A stretch of DNA of 64,000 bases from Sinorhizobium terangae (GTDB taxonomy: Bacteria > Pseudomonadota > Alphaproteobacteria > Rhizobiales > Rhizobiaceae): contig NZ_WITC01000115.1 in assembly GCF_009601505.1 (NCBI RefSeq), forward strand, positions 1 through 64,000, written 5' to 3'. Positions 61,173 through 64,000 of the stretch are shown piece after piece; positions within the stretch are counted from its first letter, which is position 1; every line of letters begins with the position of its first letter. The position numbers and the translations under genes were made by a program. A model generated the notes under the pieces. That model saw only the letters and a program-made list of their open reading frames with translations, did not search any database and had not been told where the DNA came from.

Positions 61173-61202
61173 GGCGGCCGTCCTTCCTCCCGGGCGGCCG
61201 CC
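61173..61202 (+). other. Intercistronic GC hairpin after the ATPase gene
   Basis: GGCGGCCG and CGGCCGCC form an 8-bp stem around a 14-base loop between the ATPase stop (61159) and ATG 61226. It lacks a T run; the next gene follows 24 bases on with AGGA upstream, so transcription probably continues. Confidence 0.5.
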
Positions 61203-61225
61203 ACCTCCTAACCAGGATAGCCAAG

Positions 61226-61885
61226 ATGACGTCACGAAAAAGGATCGCGCTTGTCCACGCGACACCGATCGCAATTGATCCGATCAGGAGCGCCTTCGAG
61301 GCCGGCTGGCCTGAGGCCGAGCGGGTGAACATCCTCGAAGATAGCCTTTCTCCGGACAGAGCAAGAGACGGCGCTATCACCGACCAAATGTCCGATCGTA
61401 TCGTGGCGCTGGCCAGGTACGCCCGCATGATCGGCTCCGACGCGGTCCTCTTCACCTGTTCGTCCTTCGGCACGGCCATCGAGCGGGCGGCGAGCACACT
61501 GGATATTCCCGTTCTCAAGCCCAACGAAGCAATGTTCGAAGCCGCGATCCGCAAGGGTGGCCGTACGGCCATGCTCTACACCTTCCCGCCGGCGCGGGAG
61601 GGGATGGAAGCCGAGTTCCGTGAAGAGGCTTCGCGAGTGAGCCCCTCAGCCGAAATCGAAAGCTTTCTCGTCGACGGAGCCATTGACGCGGTCCGCGCTG
61701 GCGACGAGGCGACCCACAACCGTTTGGTAGCCGAGACGGCAGCCACGATTGAGGGCTTCGACGCGATCACGCTGGCGCATTTCTCGACAGCGCGGGCGCT
61801 TGAGGCCGTGCAGGCGGCCACACCTATCCCGGTTCTGACCAGCCCGGATGCGGCGGTTGCCAAGCTTCGCCGCCTGCTGACCTAG
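61226..61885 (+). CDS. Asp/Glu/hydantoin racemase-family protein, one catalytic Cys only
   Basis: A 219-residue protein of the aspartate/glutamate/hydantoin racemase superfamily. The N-terminal segment IALVHATPIAIDPI and the first cysteine in LFTCSSFGTAIERA (Cys78) are family features. The second catalytic cysteine, usually in a GCT motif, is replaced by LAHFSTA. Two-base racemization is therefore unlikely as such; a one-base lyase or isomerase (maleate isomerase- or arylmalonate decarboxylase-like) is an option. It lies between transporter and hydrolase genes, so it probably acts on the imported acid. Confidence 0.75.
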   Translation: MTSRKRIALVHATPIAIDPIRSAFEAGWPEAERVNILEDSLSPDRARDGAITDQMSDRIVALARYARMIGSDAVLFTCSSFGTAIERAASTLDIPVLKPNEAMFEAAIRKGGRTAMLYTFPPAREGMEAEFREEASRVSPSAEIESFLVDGAIDAVRAGDEATHNRLVAETAATIEGFDAITLAHFSTARALEAVQAATPIPVLTSPDAAVAKLRRLLT

Positions 61886-61935
61886 GCGGAAACCAGGCAT
61901 CTTCAGACGAGCAGTTCAAACTGGAGGAGACTTGA

Positions 61936-62877
61936 ATGAGCAGTGCAGATCTGACACGCAGGCAAATGTTGCAAGGGACGGCGGTGGCGGCTGCTGCGGT
62001 CCTTTCACCGGCCAATGCTTTTGCGCAGGAAATTCCCTTCTCGGCGGGGAGTGCCCATCCGAAGTTCAAGGCGCCGCCGAAGACCTGCGACGCGCATTTC
62101 CACATCTACAACAGCAAGTTTCCCGCGGCCGCCAATGCGAGCCTCGTTCCTCCGGACGCGAGAGTGAGCGATTACCGCCGTCTCAAGGAGCGGCTTGGCT
62201 TCGAGCGCAGCGTCATCGTTCAGCCCTCCACCTATGGAACGGATAATTCCTGCCTGCTCGAAGCATTGGCCGAGTTCGGCGACGCTGCGAGAGGCATTGC
62301 CGTGGTCGACACGTCCGTAACCGACGGTGAACTCAAGCGGCTCGACGCCGCCGGCGTCCGTGGCATTCGCTTCAATCTCGCGAGAGCCGGCGCCACGACC
62401 GTGGACATGATCGAGCCGCTTGCGACACGCGTTGCGGATCTCGGCTGGCATATCCAAGTTCATATCAAGGGCGACAGCATCGCAGAACATGCCGGGCTGT
62501 TCCAGAACCTTCCGGTCATCACGGTCTTCGACCATCTCGGCCGAATTCCGCAACCAGCCGGCAAAGAGCATCCGGCATTCAAGGTCGTGGCCGACCTGCT
62601 CGAAAAGGGCAAGGCTTACACCAAGCTCTCCAGCATCTATCAGGACACGCTGGTCGGGCCGCCAACCTACGAGGACATGGGTGCGCTTGCGAAACCTTAT
62701 CTCGCTTTGGCACCAGAGCGCGTGCTTTGGGCCACCGATTGGCCGCATCCTTCGCCTGGCAAGTCCGGCAAACCGGACGATGCGCTGCTGATGGACCTTT
62801 GCGCCGAGTGGGCGGGGGATGATGCGACCCGAAGCAAGATTTTTGTCGAGAATGCCGCAGGCCTCTACGGCTTTTGA
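61936..62877 (+). CDS. Amidohydrolase-family lactonase/isomerase with Tat signal
   Basis: Metal-dependent TIM-barrel hydrolase of 313 residues, group of 2-pyrone-4,6-dicarboxylate lactonase and D-galactarolactone isomerase. A twin-arginine leader (LTRRQMLQGTAVAAAAVLSP...FAQE) precedes CDAHFHIYNSKFPA; other motifs are GIRFNLARAG, HIQVHIKGDSI, FDHLGRIPQPAG and LWATDWPHPSPG with the terminal Asp. GGAGGAG precedes ATG 61936. Export is unusual for this group and suggests that lactone opening or isomerization happens in the periplasm before uptake by the transporter at 57159. Confidence 0.8.
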   Translation: MSSADLTRRQMLQGTAVAAAAVLSPANAFAQEIPFSAGSAHPKFKAPPKTCDAHFHIYNSKFPAAANASLVPPDARVSDYRRLKERLGFERSVIVQPSTYGTDNSCLLEALAEFGDAARGIAVVDTSVTDGELKRLDAAGVRGIRFNLARAGATTVDMIEPLATRVADLGWHIQVHIKGDSIAEHAGLFQNLPVITVFDHLGRIPQPAGKEHPAFKVVADLLEKGKAYTKLSSIYQDTLVGPPTYEDMGALAKPYLALAPERVLWATDWPHPSPGKSGKPDDALLMDLCAEWAGDDATRSKIFVENAAGLYGF

Positions 62878-62909
62878 GCGGGGACCGACGAACGGAAAGA
62901 GGGTGAAGA

Positions 62910-64000
62910 ATGCTTCTCGGGGTCATTGCCGACGATTTTACCGGGGCGAGCGACATCGCCAATACGATTGCCAAGGGATTGCCAGGGCAGGGCGGCCTTC
63001 GCACCGTGCAATATCTTGGCATTCCAAGTGGCGCCGCCGACCCGGCGGTCGAGGCTGGTATCATCGCGCTGAAGAGCCGGTCGATCGACGCGGGTCTGGC
63101 GGTCAGGCAATCGCTCGAGGCGCTGAGATGGCTGCTCGATCAAGGCTGCGAGCAGATCGTCTTCAAATATTGCTCGACCTTCGATTCCACGCCGACCGGG
63201 AATATCGGTCCGGTCGCAGAGGCGCTTGCCGAAGCGCTCGGGGTGAAGGGTGTCGTCGCCTGCCCGGCATTTCCAGGGGCCGGACGCACCGTCTATCAGG
63301 GGCATCTCTTCGTGAAGGACCGGCTTCTCAACGAGTCCGGTCTGCAAAACCACCCGCTCAACCCGATGACCGATGCCGATATCCGCCGCTGGCTGCAGTT
63401 GCAGACGGTTTCGGATGTCGGCCATGTCGACATCACCACCGTCCACGATGGAGCCGCGGCGATTGAGGCGGCCTTGCGCAGGAATGGCGAGGCAAACCGT
63501 GTCCTCGTCATTGTCGATGCGATCACGGATGACGACCTCGTCGCAATCGGCCGTGCCGCGGCCTTGCATCGCCTCGTCACCGGCGGCTCGGGCATCGCAC
63601 TGGGCCTTGCCGCAAACTTCATCGAGCGAGGCCTCGCGCATGGCACCGTCGCCGGTACGCTTCCCGTTGATGGACCGGAGGCCATTCTGGCCGGAAGCTG
63701 CTCCGGCGCCACCCGCGAACAGGTGGAGATCCACCGCCGCAACCACCCGACGCTCGCAATCGACGTGACCGGTGTGATGGAGGGCAGGGTCGCGACGTCC
63801 GACTTAACCTCGTTCCTGCTCGCCAATCAGGGGAGGGCGCCGCTCGCCTATTCCTCCAGCACGCCTGACGAGGTTCAGGCGATCCAAGCGCGCTTCGGCC
63901 GAGAGAAGGTGGCGGCGACCCTCGACAGCCTCTTTGCCGAAACCGCCCGGGAACTGGTCAGTGCCGGCGTCAGGCGCCTTGTCGTCGCCGGCGGCGAAAC
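62910..64000 (+). CDS. Four-carbon acid sugar kinase (OtnK/DUF1537 family), cut by window edge
   Basis: ATP-dependent kinase for 3-oxo-tetronate, threonate or erythronate-type acids; about 363 residues are visible of the usual 420 or so. The N-terminal motif is VIADDFTGASDIANTIAKG, followed by IVFKYCSTFDSTPTGNIGPVAEAL, CPAFPGAGRTVYQGHLF and, in the second domain, VTGGSGIALGLA and LAGSCSGATREQVE. AAAGAGG lies before ATG 62910. Together with the amidohydrolase just upstream it points to breakdown of an aldonic/tetronic acid. A partner OtnC/PdxA-type gene would be expected beyond the right edge. Confidence 0.9.
   Translation, partial: MLLGVIADDFTGASDIANTIAKGLPGQGGLRTVQYLGIPSGAADPAVEAGIIALKSRSIDAGLAVRQSLEALRWLLDQGCEQIVFKYCSTFDSTPTGNIGPVAEALAEALGVKGVVACPAFPGAGRTVYQGHLFVKDRLLNESGLQNHPLNPMTDADIRRWLQLQTVSDVGHVDITTVHDGAAAIEAALRRNGEANRVLVIVDAITDDDLVAIGRAAALHRLVTGGSGIALGLAANFIERGLAHGTVAGTLPVDGPEAILAGSCSGATREQVEIHRRNHPTLAIDVTGVMEGRVATSDLTSFLLANQGRAPLAYSSSTPDEVQAIQARFGREKVAATLDSLFAETARELVSAGVRRLVVAGGE

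Noticed and set aside
1-64000. tRNA, rRNA and CRISPR arrays
   Set aside because: No regularly spaced repeats, tRNA-like segments or rRNA-like sequence were noticed on either strand, though a dedicated search was not possible.

Overview
The window looks like accessory DNA of an alphaproteobacterium of the order Rhizobiales (Rhizobium/Sinorhizobium/Mesorhizobium type). The basis is gene content (Cpa pilus genes, Aap-type and iron/carboxylate-type ABC transporters, hyp-like hydroxyproline genes, many FCD-type GntR regulators), high GC and dense operons with ATGA or GTGA overlaps. No rRNA, tRNA, CRISPR array or intact mobile element was seen. Species and replicon cannot be read from the sequence.

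Layout. (1) 1-1.9 kb: the secretin gene cpaC runs off the left edge, next to a truncated cpaE fragment. (2) 1.9-15 kb: a hydroxyproline/proline-analogue block. It holds a Cys/Cys hydroxyproline epimerase, an SDR, a fused aconitase X (cis-3-hydroxyproline dehydratase type), a broken proC, a GntR regulator, and an operon hypD - Ser/Cys proline-racemase-family gene - hypO - hypH - SDR - SDR - Pyr2C/Pip2C reductase, ending in an aminotransferase pseudogene. Together these can take trans-4-hydroxyproline to 2-oxoglutarate and cis-3-hydroxyproline to proline. (3) 15-20.4 kb, minus strand: an operon of a MOFRL glycerate-kinase homologue, an enolase homologue with a rewired active site, an ornithine-cyclodeaminase-family protein and a glutamate dehydrogenase. 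(4) 20.6-28.7 kb: a GntR regulator, then an operon for a four-component polar amino-acid ABC transporter, a choline-sulfatase-type sulfatase and a third proline-racemase-family enzyme, closed by a strong terminator. (5) 28.8-40.3 kb: a TetR gene divergent from an NMT1/SsuABC-type transporter plus HyuA/HyuB and a TIM-barrel isomerase, followed by a D-amino-acid dehydrogenase, a 4-OT tautomerase, a shikimate-dehydrogenase-like protein and another GntR. (6) 40.8-51.9 kb: a FadR-type regulator divergent from two SDRs, a ThDP enzyme, a second HyuA/HyuB pair, an aminotransferase, a uronate-dehydrogenase-like protein and an FAD oxidoreductase. (7) 52.1-64 kb: an aconitase, a GntR regulator with two winged helices, an isopropylmalate/tartrate-dehydrogenase-type enzyme, an iron/carboxylate-type ABC transporter, an Asp/Glu-racemase-like protein, a Tat-exported amidohydrolase and a four-carbon-acid-sugar kinase cut by the right edge.

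The clearest new signal is regulatory. A 17-bp element, GTCGACATTARNACGAC or close to it, occurs six times and only in front of three operons (about 3.0, 6.9 and 21.4-21.5 kb), usually inside a promoter spacer. It ties the transporter-sulfatase-racemase operon to the hydroxyproline genes and suggests a regulon for import and desulfation of a sulfated hydroxyproline-like compound. The second strong candidate is the divergent kinase plus enolase-like pair, in which the metal site and base lysine are kept but the catalytic Glu and both histidines are replaced.
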